39,063 nucleotides of DNA. Source: Corinectria fuckeliana (lineage: Eukaryota; Ascomycota; Sordariomycetes; Hypocreales; Nectriaceae). Positions 1-12,400 of the stretch are shown piece by piece. A program made the translations under genes and the position numbers. The notes beneath the pieces were generated by a model. The model had not been told where the DNA came from. It did no database searches and saw only the letters and a program-made list of their open reading frames with translations. Position 1 is the first letter of the stretch, and each line of letters starts with the position of its first letter. Location: assembly GCA_019137255.1 (NCBI GenBank), contig WPDH01000035.1, positions 1-39,063 on the forward strand, given 5' to 3'.

Positions 1-502
1 CTCTACTAGTAAGATCCTTTTAGTATATTATAACTATAATAGTATATACTAAGTATAGTCTTATATATACTATATAGTATAAAAAAAGTAAGAATAAATA
101 AGAAATACTTATATAAAAAGACTTATNNTAAGATATAATAGTATTAATACTAATACTAACTATAGTACTAAACTATTCTGCTTAAAAGAGGCTTAAATAG
201 CCTTTAAAGTAGCCTTAAGCTAGACTAAACCTAAGTCTAAGTCTAACTCTTATAGTGTTTAAACTAATTAACTAAATAAGAGAGTAAATACTATTAAAAG
301 TTAAAAAAGATATATTAATACTAGTTAGTAATAAGAATAATACCTAAGAGAATAAGAATAAGTAGTATAAGTAACTTAGACTTAACTTAAGATTAATTAA
401 ATTCTAGTATATAATTTAGGCTAAGCCTTATAAGAACTTATTATTATAAGTATATAATTAGCTTTTCTTATAAAGTAGACCTACTTATAACTTATATTAC
501 TA

Positions 503-665
503 TATATATATACTAAGCTTAACTTACTCCTCTCTTAAGTGAGAGTAGTAAAAGGTTTTTTATCTTATAGCTTACTATTAAGGTTTTTCCCTCTTATTAT
601 AAATTAGTTTAAGTTACTTAGAAGAAGAACTAAATAGTTATAAGCTAAATTAGGTATAAATAAAT
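503..665 (+). repeat. Left copy of inverted repeat (with 8,884-9,045)
   Basis: This segment matches the reverse complement of 8,884-9,045. Shared blocks include cttatagct.gctatta, the run ttataaattagt, and acttagaagaag, ending in a TATAAATAAA stretch. Most differences are G/A or C/T, with the left copy holding the mutated base, so it is the more degraded of the two. The TATA-like end and length suggest a long terminal repeat of an element oriented to the right, but terminal inverted repeats of one larger element are also possible. Confidence 0.7.
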
Positions 666-685
666 AAATAAATAAATAAATAAAA
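655..685. repeat. (TAAA)n microsatellite
   Basis: About six TAAA units lie at the end of the inverted-repeat copy. The partner near 8,884 has only a short TATAAATAAA, so the run expanded after duplication. Confidence 0.85.
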
Positions 686-1540
686 ATACCTACTTACTCT
701 TAGGAATAAATATAATCTGCTTTTTCTTACTATTCTTTTCCTAATAATATATAATAATTTATAAATAACATATAATAAAGTGCTTTAATTTATTTAATAG
801 CTATAATATTAAGCCTTAATTATCTTACTGTATTTAGTAAAAATATTTTAAATATAGTTTTAAGATAAATAGCCCTATATAAAACAAACTATATAAATAC
901 TATTTTCTAAGTTTAAAGCCTTTTTTTAGCTATATATATAAAGAAGGGCACACTAGTTTTAGTACTTTATAACAGCTTCTTATAAAAGTAATATATAAAA
1001 AGATATACTTTTAGATACTAGTACTTATTTAATATTATTATATTAAATTATAACCTTAGTAAGTAATATATAATATAAACTGTGTTAAATATAAAATTTA
1101 ATTAATATAAACTAAATATTTATTAACTCTTTTATAAAAATATTACTTAAAATATTAAGATATTTTTAAGCTTTAGCAGAAGTTACTCTCTTATCTTTAA
1201 GTATATAGCTACTTTACTACTTTTTATATATAAAGTGCTAATATATCTATTAGAGTTATAGCTTAGCTTAATTTTATATTAGGTAAGCCTAATAATATTT
1301 ACTAGTTAACTTATCTACTAACTTTAAGCTTATTATTAATAGGTATTAAACAGTTTTAATTTTCTTCTTACTTTAGGCTTAGTATATAAATATCTTACTA
1401 ATACTAGTATACTTATATCCTTCTCTAGTAAAGTTAAGATTAGTAATATTAAGAATTATAAATAGAAAGATAATACTAATAAGATATAAGACTTATATAA
1501 TAAGCTTATAATAGTTTTAATAAATAAGGCTAAATATAAG

Positions 1541-1746
1541 AAGATAAGCTTACAGCTTAGAGAACTAGCCCTAAGAGAAACTAGTACTAAGCTAAGTAAA
1601 GTATACTAAGAGTATAAAAGCTACTAAGTAAGATTACTTAGTAATCTTAGTAAGTAGTTTATAACTACTTACTAAGTTAAAATCTTATAATATATAGATA
1701 CCTACTTTAGAACTTTTTATCTTACTCTAATTAGCTAACTCTTATA
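1541..1746 (+). repeat. Direct repeat, candidate 5' LTR of gypsy relic
   Basis: It matches 9,265-9,471 in the same orientation over about 206 bp. Shared blocks include actagtactaagctaagta, ctactaagta.gattactta and ctctaattagctaactctta. Differences are nearly all transitions. The pair is 7.7 kb apart and flanks the plus-strand Ty3/gypsy coding relic, as LTRs would. Exact ends (TG...CA) cannot be fixed because terminal TG/CA would have been mutated to TA. Confidence 0.65.
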
Positions 1747-3779
1747 ATTTTTTAACTTTTTTTACCTACTTAAGTGATTAGTATAAATAGAAAGATAATA
1801 ATAAACCTCTAATAAACCCTAGCTTAAATAAGTTATATACTAACACTAGGTTGTGTTATAAGTAGCACACACTAAGTGATAAAACTACTATAAACAGAAT
1901 AAATTATACTAGAAATAATTAAGTTAGTAAAACTAGTATATAAACTAGAGCTAAAAGATATTAAGAAGAAGAGCTAAAAAACCTAATATAAGAGGTCTAA
2001 AAGTAACTATAACTTATTAGTAAAGTTACTACCTAAGTTATATAAGTGGATTTTTAGTGATTAACTAGTAATATAAAAGTAGTAAACCCTAATATTAGTA
2101 CACAGCTTAAATATATAGGATTTCTTAAAGATCTTAGCTAAATAGTAAGTAGTATAAATAGAGCTTATATACTAACTAGTTTAACACCTTATAAGTAACT
2201 TTAGGCAGGATTAAGAAAAACCCTCTACTTATAACTATATAATACTACTTAAGAATACTATAAAGGTAAAGGTTAATAACTAGATTTATATTATAAAGTT
2301 AGAAAATAGCTTTTAACTTAACTATACTAATATATAAAAAATTAAATAGTTTATAACTAAGCTTTATATAGCTAGACAAACTAAATAGTATAACTATAAG
2401 AGGAATCTTATTAACTTAACCTAGTAGGACTATCTTAACTTTATTTATAAGAGATATATTAATATAAGCTTATAAAAAAAGCAACTATAAGATAAATTAA
2501 TAGAGATCTAATAGTATAACAACTAGTTACTAATAGACTATTTTAACTTATAGACTATCTTATATACCTTTATAAGCACTTTAGACCTTAAAGACTAGGC
2601 AGATCTAGCTTACTAATATTATTATAAGCTTAAAAACTAGCTAAAAAGAGAAATAGACTATTAGAAGGTTAATCTTCTATAAGTATAAAATATAGCTAAT
2701 AAGACAAAAAGGCTATAATTATATATCTAATATAACTATAAGTTATAAGATAAAAAGCAAAAATATAAACCTAGTAACTATACCTAAAAGGGGTTTAAAA
2801 AGACTACTAATATAAGATAAGCTAAAGGCTAAAACCCTAAAGAAATATAAAATAATATAAGAAATTATATATACTTCTAACTATTTAAAAACCTACTCTT
2901 AGCTAACTTACTAGTAGACTGCCTTATATATAGTAAAGAATTAACTAACTAACTAGAAGTATAATATTATAATTATAATAAGACTAGGTATTTAGTAAGA
3001 GATTATTAGGCAGCTAGAAGAAACCCTAGTATTAACACTAACTAGATACTAAGCTTATATTTAGTAAAAGTATTATTTATAAGTATATAAGTAAAAGAGC
3101 TAAACTCCTTAAGAAACAAGTAGGTGCTAAAAATACTATTAAAACCTTAGTGCTAATACTAAAAATAATCCTAATTAGGTATATTATTTAAGAAAAAGTA
3201 ATCACTTTATAAGTATATACTAAAAAAGTAGTTTATATAAATATAAATACTTACACTTAAGTTAACCTTATTAGTATAAGACTAATTAGGAGGTTAAGCC
3301 TTAAGGCAACTAAAAATTAGAAGGTACTAAGCCTGTCTAGTTTTAATAGAGTAACTATACCTACTAAGTAAGTCTACTAGTTAATATTCTTTCTAATTAA
3401 CTCTTAGAGATACTTATAAAAGGTTAGATAACTATTTATAAAGGTATAACACCTTAAAAGGGCTAGTAACCTACTCTTATTCTAAGATTTTATAAGAAAG
3501 AAAGAAATTCTTATTAACACTTATATATATATATAAAGCTATAAGCTTATCACTCTTATAGATATTATAATCTTTATAAAAGAGCTAGTAAGAGAGAGAG
3601 AACCTGCTTATATTATATATATATATAGTATATTATTACTAGATAAGCAGCTAATAGCTATTTTAGATAAAAAAGTAAATATAAGGTTAGAGATTTTACT
3701 ACTAGAACTTAGAGAGTTTAAAAGAGTGTTTAATAAATCTATAGTAAAAAAGATTCTAATCTTAAAAGGTATAAAGTAT

Positions 3780-4560
3780 ATAATTAAACTAAAAAAAGGT
3801 AAGATATTACCTTATAGACTCTTATACTTTTATAACAAAAAGTAGTAAAAGGTTCTTTATAAGTATATTACTAAGAATATCACAAGTAAGCATATTAGCC
3901 TCTTAGTTAGTAAGACTAAGTTTTTAGTCTTATTTATACTAAAAAAGAATAGGACTTTACAGCTTTATATAAATTATTAAAGTCTAAATAAGATTACTAT
4001 TAAGAACTATTACTTGCTGCCCCTAATTAGAGACTTACTAGACTGCCTTATAAGTGTATAATAGATCTTAAAGATTAATCTATAAGATATATACTATTAG
4101 ATTTAGATTAAGCTAGAGGATTACTAAAAGACTGCCTTTAGAATCTATTATAAGCACTTTAAGTATAATATTATACTGTTTAGGCTAATAAATATACTTA
4201 TAATATTTTAAGCGTATATTTACTAAGTGCTAGCTAGTATACTAAATACAGTTTATATTATATATTTAGATAATATTCTAATTTACTTAATAACCTAAGA
4301 TTAATATATAAAGAATATATAAGAAATACTAAAAAGATTATAAAGCTTTTAACTATATATAAAGCTATTAAAGTGTATTTTTTACTAGTAAGAAGTTAAG
4401 TTTTTAAGCTATATAGTAACCTAAAAAGGTATTAAAATAAAGCTAAGTAGAGTTTATATAGTTAATAAGTAGCTAACCCTACTAAGCTTTAAAAATATAT
4501 AAGTATTCTTAAGGTTTTATAATTTTTACTAAAAGTTTATTTATAAATACTTAAAAATTA
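3780..4560 (+). pseudogene. Gypsy reverse transcriptase domain, degraded
   Basis: Plus-strand translation across stops gives IKLKKGK..PY near 3,785, then LLPLIRDLLDCL at about 4,015-4,050, KTAFRI..KHFKYN at about 4,130-4,175, and YLDNILIY at about 4,261-4,284. These are the family blocks around the 'PLPLIRDLLDRL', 'KTAFRTRYGHFEY' and catalytic 'YLDDILIYS' motifs. The second catalytic Asp codon is now AAT (Asn), the change expected from G-to-A mutation, so the enzyme would be inactive even without the stops. Confidence 0.88.
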
Positions 4561-5579
4561 TAAGACCTCTTATAGTAATACTAAAAGGTAGTTAAAATAA
4601 GTATAAAACTAAAGAGTTTACTTAGATAAATAAAAAGAAAGTAGTATTTTAAAAGCTAAAAAAGGTATTTTACTTAGTAACTATTCTCTAATACTAAAAC
4701 TTAAAATATAAGTTAAAAGTTAAAACAAATATATTTAGTATAGTTATATTAGGTATTTTTTTCTAACTGTTTAAGAATTAATAGCACCTTATAGTATACT
4801 AGTCTAGAAAACTCTTAGAGAAGAAGTAATACTAAGCTACTAGCTAGTAAGAGCTGTTAGCTATTATTAAAAGCTTAAAACACTAGAGCTACTACCTTTT
4901 AAGGCTTAAAAATAAGTTTATACTATTAACAGACTATATAGCTCTTATAAGTGTTATAAAAGTATTAGTAAGAGACCTTTAAGAAAGGCTTACTAAATAG
5001 GTATATAAATTAGTACCTTTTAACTTTAATATTAAGTACTAGCTAAGTAAGATAAACCTAGTAAACAGCTTATTATAAAGGCTAGATTATATAGTAAGAG
5101 AGATCTTATATATAAATATACTTCTAACTTTAGTAGTAAAACTTAAGTTAATAAAAGAGTTACTAAAAGACCTTTATTAAGTAATTATATAAGTCCTTAA
5201 GAGTATAAAAAATAAGATAGTTAATATATTTATTTAAGCTATATAAGCTAGTCTTAAAGATAAGCTTATTACTATTCTAGCTATTACTACCTAAGCTAAG
5301 TAAGCTAAAAGTAAACTACCTAAAGACTTAACAATTAGATAGTAACTACTAGCTAAGCTAAGTTTATAAGAGATACCTTTAGTAACTATAATAGTTATCT
5401 TAAACTAATATATTCTCTGCCTAGTTATAAAAAGACTTATAAAGAGAGAGATAGCCTTTTTTAATTAGCTCTTAAGTAAACTAAAAGAGCTAGTATAAGA
5501 ATTATAAGAGAGAGATTAATTTTACTAATAGTAGTTAGTAAAGGTTTATAATACTATAAAAGAAGCTTACTATTATAAT

Positions 5580-6700
5580 AAGTAAAAAATACTATTTTTT
5601 AAAGAAAGACTAGTTATCTTAAAAGAATATATAATAAGAAGAGAAATTCTCTACTAATATTATAATAACTCTTACTTAAGATATATAAGAGTAGTAAAAA
5701 CCTTAGATTTTATTATATATAAATTCTATTAGAACTAAATCTTAAATAATATAAAAGACTATATCTTAAGATACTAATAATACTAGAGTGCTTATATACT
5801 AAGATATAAGCCTTATAAAAAGCTATAATATCTACTAATATCTACTTACTCTTTTTAAGAAATTAGTATTAACTTTATTATAAGACTGCTAAAAAGCACT
5901 TAAGCTAATAGTAAGAAATATAATACTATACTAGTAATTATATACTATATAATAAAGTATATACTTTTTATTCTTATAAAGAAAACACTTAATATAGCAG
6001 AAATAGTATAGCTTTTATATAAATATATTAAGTATAAATATAGTTTACCTAAAGGGATTATTAGTAATAGAAACAAGCTATTTATAAGCAAGTTTTAAAA
6101 AGACCTAATAAAAGAATAAGCGACTTATTAGCAGCTATTTACTATATACTATCTATAAATAAATAAATAAACAAAGAGGACTAACTAAGCTATTAGGAAA
6201 TACCTCTAAGTATATACTAATAATACCCTATACTAATAGGCAGCCTAGCTTCTAAAAGTAGCCTTTACTTATAATAATAGTACTTATTATACTATTAGGG
6301 TTTCTCTTATATAAGCCCTTTATAAATACTACCTAAAAGTTATAAAATATACCTTAAAACACTTTAAGTTAAACATATAAGAAGTATAAAAGCATATTAA
6401 GATACTTTACTAAGTATATACTAAGACGGAGAAATAATAGCAAAAAGCTATAAAAAGATAAGCTAAATACTATAATAAGTAATATAACCTATAAGAATAT
6501 AAGATTAGGTAAACTATTAAGCTGTTAATAAGAAACTTCTAATTTAAATATAAAAAGCTAATACTAAAATTTATTAAGATAGTAATAGTAGAAAGAATTA
6601 ATAAATAAGCATACTAAGTATACCTTTTAGAATAATACTAGTAAATATATAATATTTTTCTAGTTAAACTCTTAGAACTATAGTTTAAAGAGTGCTAACT
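5580..6700 (+). pseudogene. Gypsy integrase domain, degraded
   Basis: The HHCC-type N-terminal region is readable at about 5,630-5,830. It is followed by the DDE core: 'EISINFI' with the first catalytic Asp codon now AAC at 5,871-5,873, 'LPKGIISNRNKLFISKF' at about 6,048-6,100 with both Asp codons of the usual SDRD turned to Asn, then the 'TDGQTERTNQ'-type block (now KRTN) near 6,160-6,185. A C-terminal 'Y..VYLLE...YNIFLVKLLE' block ends near 6,680. Confidence 0.86.
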
Positions 6701-6739
6701 AGGCGTAAAAAAACTACTAAAACTGCTTAAACTAAAAGA

Positions 6740-6910
6740 AGAGAATAATAAGTAGAAGGTTAAAAAAGTAGTTAACTATAAGAAAAATATAAGATAAATA
6801 TTCTACTAAGTTAAATAGGTAAAATAGCTAGTAAAATATAACACTTAGAAGCTAATAGCTTACTTAGAGAATATAATAAAGTTAGTATAGTAGTATTATA
6901 AGTAAAGAAA
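6740..6910 (+). pseudogene. Integrase-tail chromodomain, degraded
   Basis: Translation through stops gives a chromodomain-like order: a VxxVVNYKKN start, then 'FY.VKWVK' matching the usual 'YLVKWxGW', then 'KYNT.KLIAYLEN' matching 'xxTWEPxxxLEN'. Several Trp codons appear to have become TAG or TAA. In chromoviruses this domain targets integration to H3K9-methylated chromatin, which fits a nest of RIP-mutated DNA. Confidence 0.75.
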
Positions 6911-7099
6911 GTAAACATATAAGAAATAAGATAATAAATAGATAAACTATAATACTAAAGATATAATAAGAATATAAATTACTAGTAATACTTAAGTAGC
7001 TAAATACTACTAGAAGAATAAACTACTAGATACTATTAAGGTTATTACTAATTAAAAAAACAAATAGCTACTAACTTAACACTTAAAGCTAAAAGAGTC

Positions 7100-8880
7100 T
7101 TATAAAGAATATAAACTATAATAAAAATCACTTTTAAGACTTTTTTACTAAAATGCTATAAGAAGTAAAAAGTGAGAATATAATATTAGAAATACCTAAC
7201 TTACTAGACTTTATAAAATAAGTCTTTAAAAGTGTATACTTAGCCTGCTTAAGAGGGTAAGTAAAAGGTAAGAGTGATTTACTACTAAAATTAACAACTT
7301 AAGTAAGTATCTTAAGAACCTTAGTCTTATAAGTATACTTATAGGTAGTAAAAGCTAAGATAAAAGAGAGGTTAGTAATATTTAGGTAACTAGTAAAACA
7401 ATAAGAAGTTATAAAAGCTTAGGTGATAAGAGAAGAAACAGCTAATAGGTTTAACCTTAAAGAAGAGGCTTAAGTGCTAAAGTCTAGCTTAAAAGCTAGG
7501 TTATTAAAAAGCTAAAAGCTTTTTAGGTTATTTAAGATCTAAATACTATTAGAAGACTAAATAATAGGAGATAAAAAAGCTAAGAGAGAGGTAGTATAAG
7601 TATAAGTAATAGGTAAAGTAATAGTAGGCTTAGTAAGAGTCTTATTAAGATTAGAGATAAAAATAAAAGCAGAGTGTAAGTAAGTAATAGGTAAGATAGT
7701 AGTAAATAAAGTAGAAAACTTAATATTAGAACTATTAAACTTAGACCTAATATTATAAGAAGGGCTACTAATAGCCTTATAGTAAAAAGGTTCTTAGTTT
7801 AGAAAGCTAACTTAGCATATTAGGGCCTAAGTATTATAGTTATAAGCCTTAATAATAGTAGAGATAATAGTATACTTAATAGATATAAAAAAAACCTAAA
7901 GTGTTTTCTTTTTAATATTAGTAATAAGAGTGATAAATATATAAAGTAGTTAAAAAACTATTATATAAACAGTAAAAATAGTACTATTATTATAAAGATA
8001 AAAAGGCTAAGTAGTCTTAATATAATAATCTAATTTAGTTAGAGAAATATCCTCTAAGAGGCTAGTATTTTAGTAGAACCTTAAGGTGTTAATAGTAGTC
8101 TAAGCCTTAATTAACTAGAATAAGAAATTAAGCACTTTCTTAGTTAACTAGCTAGACTTTTTAGTACTAGTACTAGTAATACTAGACAAGCTGTTAGTAA
8201 GAGTTTAAAAAGTAAATATAGTCTTATTAGTAGTATACTAGATATACTAGTATAATATACTAGATAGAGGCTTATAAAAAGTTACTTAATAACTAAAGAA
8301 ATACTTCTTAAGGTTATTATAAAAGTAATATATAGTTAACTTATTCTAAAAGACTATTATAACACTATAAAGCTCTAGAGAAATCTTAGAGATATTAATA
8401 ATATATAAAAAGTAGTAAGAACTTAATAAACTTATAGTAATATACTTCTGCTTAGATTACTTATAATAAATATAACAGGCTTTAAAAGAACTATAAATAT
8501 ATAGTAAACTAAACTAGTTAGCTTTTTATATTAGATAAAAAAAGTAAAAGGTATTTTTAATAAATATTTAGTTAAAAGAGGTATTTTTATTAAACTAATA
8601 GAGAATATCTCTTATATAAATAAGAGATATCTTAGTGATAAATTAGTAATAGTAAGATAAGTAGACTAATAATAATACTTTCACAGTTTAAGTATTATAA
8701 GTAATAAAAGAAAGTAGTAAAATAAAACAACTTATAAAGGTTTAGAGAGAAAGATCTAAATAATAAAAGATATTATAAAAAAGTTAATATAAGTAAGAGA
8801 AAGAAAAAGAAAACAAATAAGTATACTAGTATAGTTTATAACTTAATAGCTACTAATAAACTACTAACTAATAGGCTTAA
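7100..8880 (-). other. Unassigned RIP-mutated DNA, possible opposite-strand gag
   Basis: After the chromodomain the plus strand stops resembling pol. The minus strand reads as Ser/Thr/Lys-rich protein-like sequence through stops, for example the TSTSTKKSS block near 8,160, next to the inverted-repeat copy at 8,884-9,045. That would fit a second LTR element on the minus strand starting at about 9,045 and truncated at about 7,050. No catalytic domain was identified, so this is a guess from composition and context. Confidence 0.3.
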
Positions 8881-8883
8881 TTT

Positions 8884-9045
8884 AATTTATTTATACACTG
8901 TTTTAACTCTAGAGCTATTTAGACCTTCTTCTAAGTAGCTTAGACTAATTTATAATAGAGGGGAAAAACCTAATAGCAAGCTATAAGATGAAAAACCCCC
9001 TACCACTCTCACCTGAGGGGGAAGCAAGTTGGGCATAGTATATAT
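8884..9045 (-). repeat. Right copy of inverted repeat (with 503-665)
   Basis: Reverse complement of the 503-665 segment. This copy keeps CpA, TpG and C-rich runs (for example gaaaaaccccc and cacctgaggggg around 8,990-9,022) that the left copy has lost, so it escaped much of the mutation. It therefore approximates the pre-mutation sequence of the repeat. Confidence 0.7.
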
Positions 9046-9264
9046 GTGTAGCAGCAACTAATAGGCTTACTATTAATATAAAGCCTTATAACTAACAGCT
9101 GTATAATAGTTATAAAGCAGGTGCTAACTAACTATTATATTACTATAATAACTAAGGTTTTAAATAATAGTATTATAGTAATAATAAAATAATATTAATT
9201 ATAATAACTAAGAATAAACTTATATATTTAAAAACTAAATAGCTAAAAGAGAAAGTAATTATAA

Positions 9265-9471
9265 AAAGATAAGCTTATAGCTTAAAAGACTAGCCTTAAG
9301 AGAAACTAGTACTAAGCTAAGTAGAATATACTAAGAGTATAAGAGCTACTAAGTAGGATTACTTAGTGATTTTAGTAAGCAGTTTATAACTACTTACTAA
9401 GTTAAAGTCTTATAATATATAAATACCTACTTTAAAACTTTTTATCTCACTCTAATTAGCTAACTCTTATA
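9265..9471 (+). repeat. Direct repeat, candidate 3' LTR of gypsy relic
   Basis: Second copy of the 1,541-1,746 repeat in the same orientation and without large gaps. As the pair of the upstream copy it would define an element of about 7.9 kb. That is long for a chromovirus and agrees with extra inserted DNA between the chromodomain and this repeat. Confidence 0.65.
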
Positions 9472-12400
9472 CTAAACTATAAGAGAATATTACTATTTTA
9501 AACCGCTCTAATTAATAGTTACTTACTACTATTTATATATTTACTATAATAATCTTATAACCTAGTATAATAACACTTATAGATTATAAATTTATAAGTT
9601 AAAAAGATTAAAATAAACTTATATAGCTAGTGCTTTTTATACTAGTATCTACTTAGTATAAAAAAGTATAAATAAATAAAAGTAAAAATAAAAGTTATAT
9701 TATACGCTTAAGCTAAGGTTATATATAATCTAGTTATACTATAAATAAAATAAAAGTAGTATATAAACTATTATTATCTTAAAAATAGACCTAGCTTAGT
9801 CTCTCTCTAATTTAGACTTATAATATTATATTATACTCTAAAGTAGTAGTAGTTAAAGCTGTTAGCTCTTAAGAAAGTAAAGCTTGCTAGTACTATTTAA
9901 GCTAGCTTTATACCCCTACTAGTATAAGCTTTTATAATAAGCACTTAAGCTAAGTATAGCTTTAGTATTACTTAGTATTACAGTCTTTAAGCTATTATTA
10001 GACTGCTAGCTTAGATAAGTGGTGACTAGCCTTTTAGCTAGTCTACTAGCTAGGACTTTTATAACTAACTGTTTAGCTAGACTTACTAGCTAAGCTGCGC
10101 AGCTATATAGACCTCTAATAGTAGTAAAAAGCTTTAGTTATACCTGCTTATATTAAAGAGAACTTATTAGCTCTACTAGTTAGCTAATATGCCTTTTTTA
10201 CTTTAAGTGTTATAACTTAGCTGCTTATAATTACATATTATAGCTTAACTTATAAGCTAATCTCTAGTTATATTATATAAATACTATATTAACTAGCACT
10301 CTAATTAGAGATAGTAAGCTGTGTTACTATAATTACCTAGTCTTTTTTCTTTATAGTAAATTTATTATTAGTAGATAAGAATAAGTAATATAAACTAGCT
10401 ATATATACTATATTAAGAATAAGACTTAGCTTTAGTTATATATAATAATAACTATAGCTATTATAAAAAAAGAAGACTAAAAAGGTAAATACTTAAAAGT
10501 GATATAAAAATTATAGTAACTACTAGATAAAAGTGATAAATCCTAAAAAGTAAAAAGAAAAGCTAAAAAGCTATTATAAGAAAGATTATAAATACTTATA
10601 TTTTTAGCTTAGCTTAATTATTTATAGTAGAGACTAGTCTAATATGCTTATTATAACCCCTCTAAGAAAGCTGTTTAAGCTTTTACAGCTGTTAATAATA
10701 GTTATTATTATCTAAGTATAACACTCTTTAGTATATAAGACTTATTATTTATATCTTATTAATATAGTATAATATTTAAAATATATATAAGATAAATACT
10801 TAATATTAAAGGTAAATAAAATATAAAGTAACTTTAGTATAGTTATATTAGAGTATTTTAGTGTTAAAACTAATAGATTTTTTATAATAATTAAGTTAGC
10901 ACTAGTTAAATACTTATATTTAACTTTATATAGTACTTCTTTTTATTACTAAGTAAAAACTCACTCTACTATAATTATTAATCTTATCTTAAAGTAAGAA
11001 GTAAGTTTTTATATTATTTATATAAAGGCTTATAACTTTAAATAATTTAAAGATAATATTTATTATATATAATATATAAGTTTACTTACTTAATTATATA
11101 TAAAAGCATATAATAGAGATTATAAATATAGTATTTAAAGCCTTACTAACTAGCCTAATAAACAGTCTTATATATATATTTTATTACTTAACTTATATTT
11201 TAATAGGTTATTTTAGTATATATTAGAACTATAGCTTACTAAAGACTAGGTAAAAGTAAAGTAATTAAAAGCTTATTTTTTACTAAATTACTATAAGATT
11301 AATATGTGTTAGTTATAAGCTATATATATAAAATATAGCTTTAAGATCTAAGCTTATAATTTGTTACCTACTGTGTTTATACTAGGTATATAATAAGCTT
11401 CTTATAGATTAGCTAGTCTCTTATCTTATAGACTAAAATAGATATTAGAATTATAATATTAATATAAGTGATTTTTCATTTAGATATAAACTTTATATAA
11501 TTATATTTAAGTTAAAAGGTAAATTTACCTTAGGAGAAGTATTTATAAAGTAGCCTTAAGATTCTTAAGATTTTAAACTCTAGTTGCTTATATATCTTAC
11601 TAAAAAGGTTAAAAGTAATTCTAAAGGTATTTAAAACTATACTACACTAGTTAAGAAATAAAAGAGTCTTAAAAATAAGCTTAAAGCTCTTACTAAGAAG
11701 AATAAGAGGCTAAAAGAAAAATATTAGAAGGTAATATAAGCTTTATATAAATAAAACACTATAGTAACACAGTAAAGAATAGCACTTATAATATTATTTA
11801 GTAAGTAGTACTTAGCTTTTAAAAAGGCAAATAAAAGTGTAAATACTTATTATAAAAAAATTAACTAACTTTAAAAGAAAGTAAAAAGTTATTAAGCCTT
11901 AATAACTATACAAATAAAGAAATTTACTATAATAAATAAGAAGCTTTAAGTATCTTAAGTGATATAAATACAGCTAGAGAAATCTAACCTATCTATTAAA
12001 TAAGAGTGTGCTATATATTAGTCTAAGCTCTAAATAGTCTATATAGAGGTAAAAAGCCTTAAGTATAAGCTCTATTAAACTTATACTAATATTAGGCTTA
12101 GCTGGTTTTATACTCTAAATAATAGTAAAATAGTAAAACTATAAGTCTTTTCAGCTAGTTTTAATAAGCTTATATATTTTAAAAGGCATATAAAGAGAAA
12201 CAGCTAAAAACACTTTTAAGGTAATACTAGGCTTTAGTATTAAACTTTCTATCTAATTTAAAGCTTATAAAGGTATAAACTTATTATACTTTTCTAAGAA
12301 CTTATATAAGCTAATAAGATATAAGAGCTTTAGCACTACTATATAAGTTAAAAAACTACAGTCTAAATACCTAGATCTTCTACTATTTACTAAGACTACT

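Larger units (their letters stand above)
1950..6930 (+). mobile_element. Ty3/gypsy chromovirus relic (gag-pol)
   Basis: Read through its stops, the plus strand gives the Ty3/gypsy polyprotein in normal order: a basic gag-like region (about 1,950-2,900), a protease/linker region, reverse transcriptase, RNase H, integrase and a C-terminal chromodomain. Gene order with integrase after RNase H separates gypsy from copia, and the chromodomain places it among chromoviruses (MAGGY/Tf1-like). Every catalytic motif examined has G:C-to-A:T changes, for example the RT YLDD-type motif reading YLDN. The element is dead. Boundaries are approximate because no intact frame remains. Confidence 0.88.
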
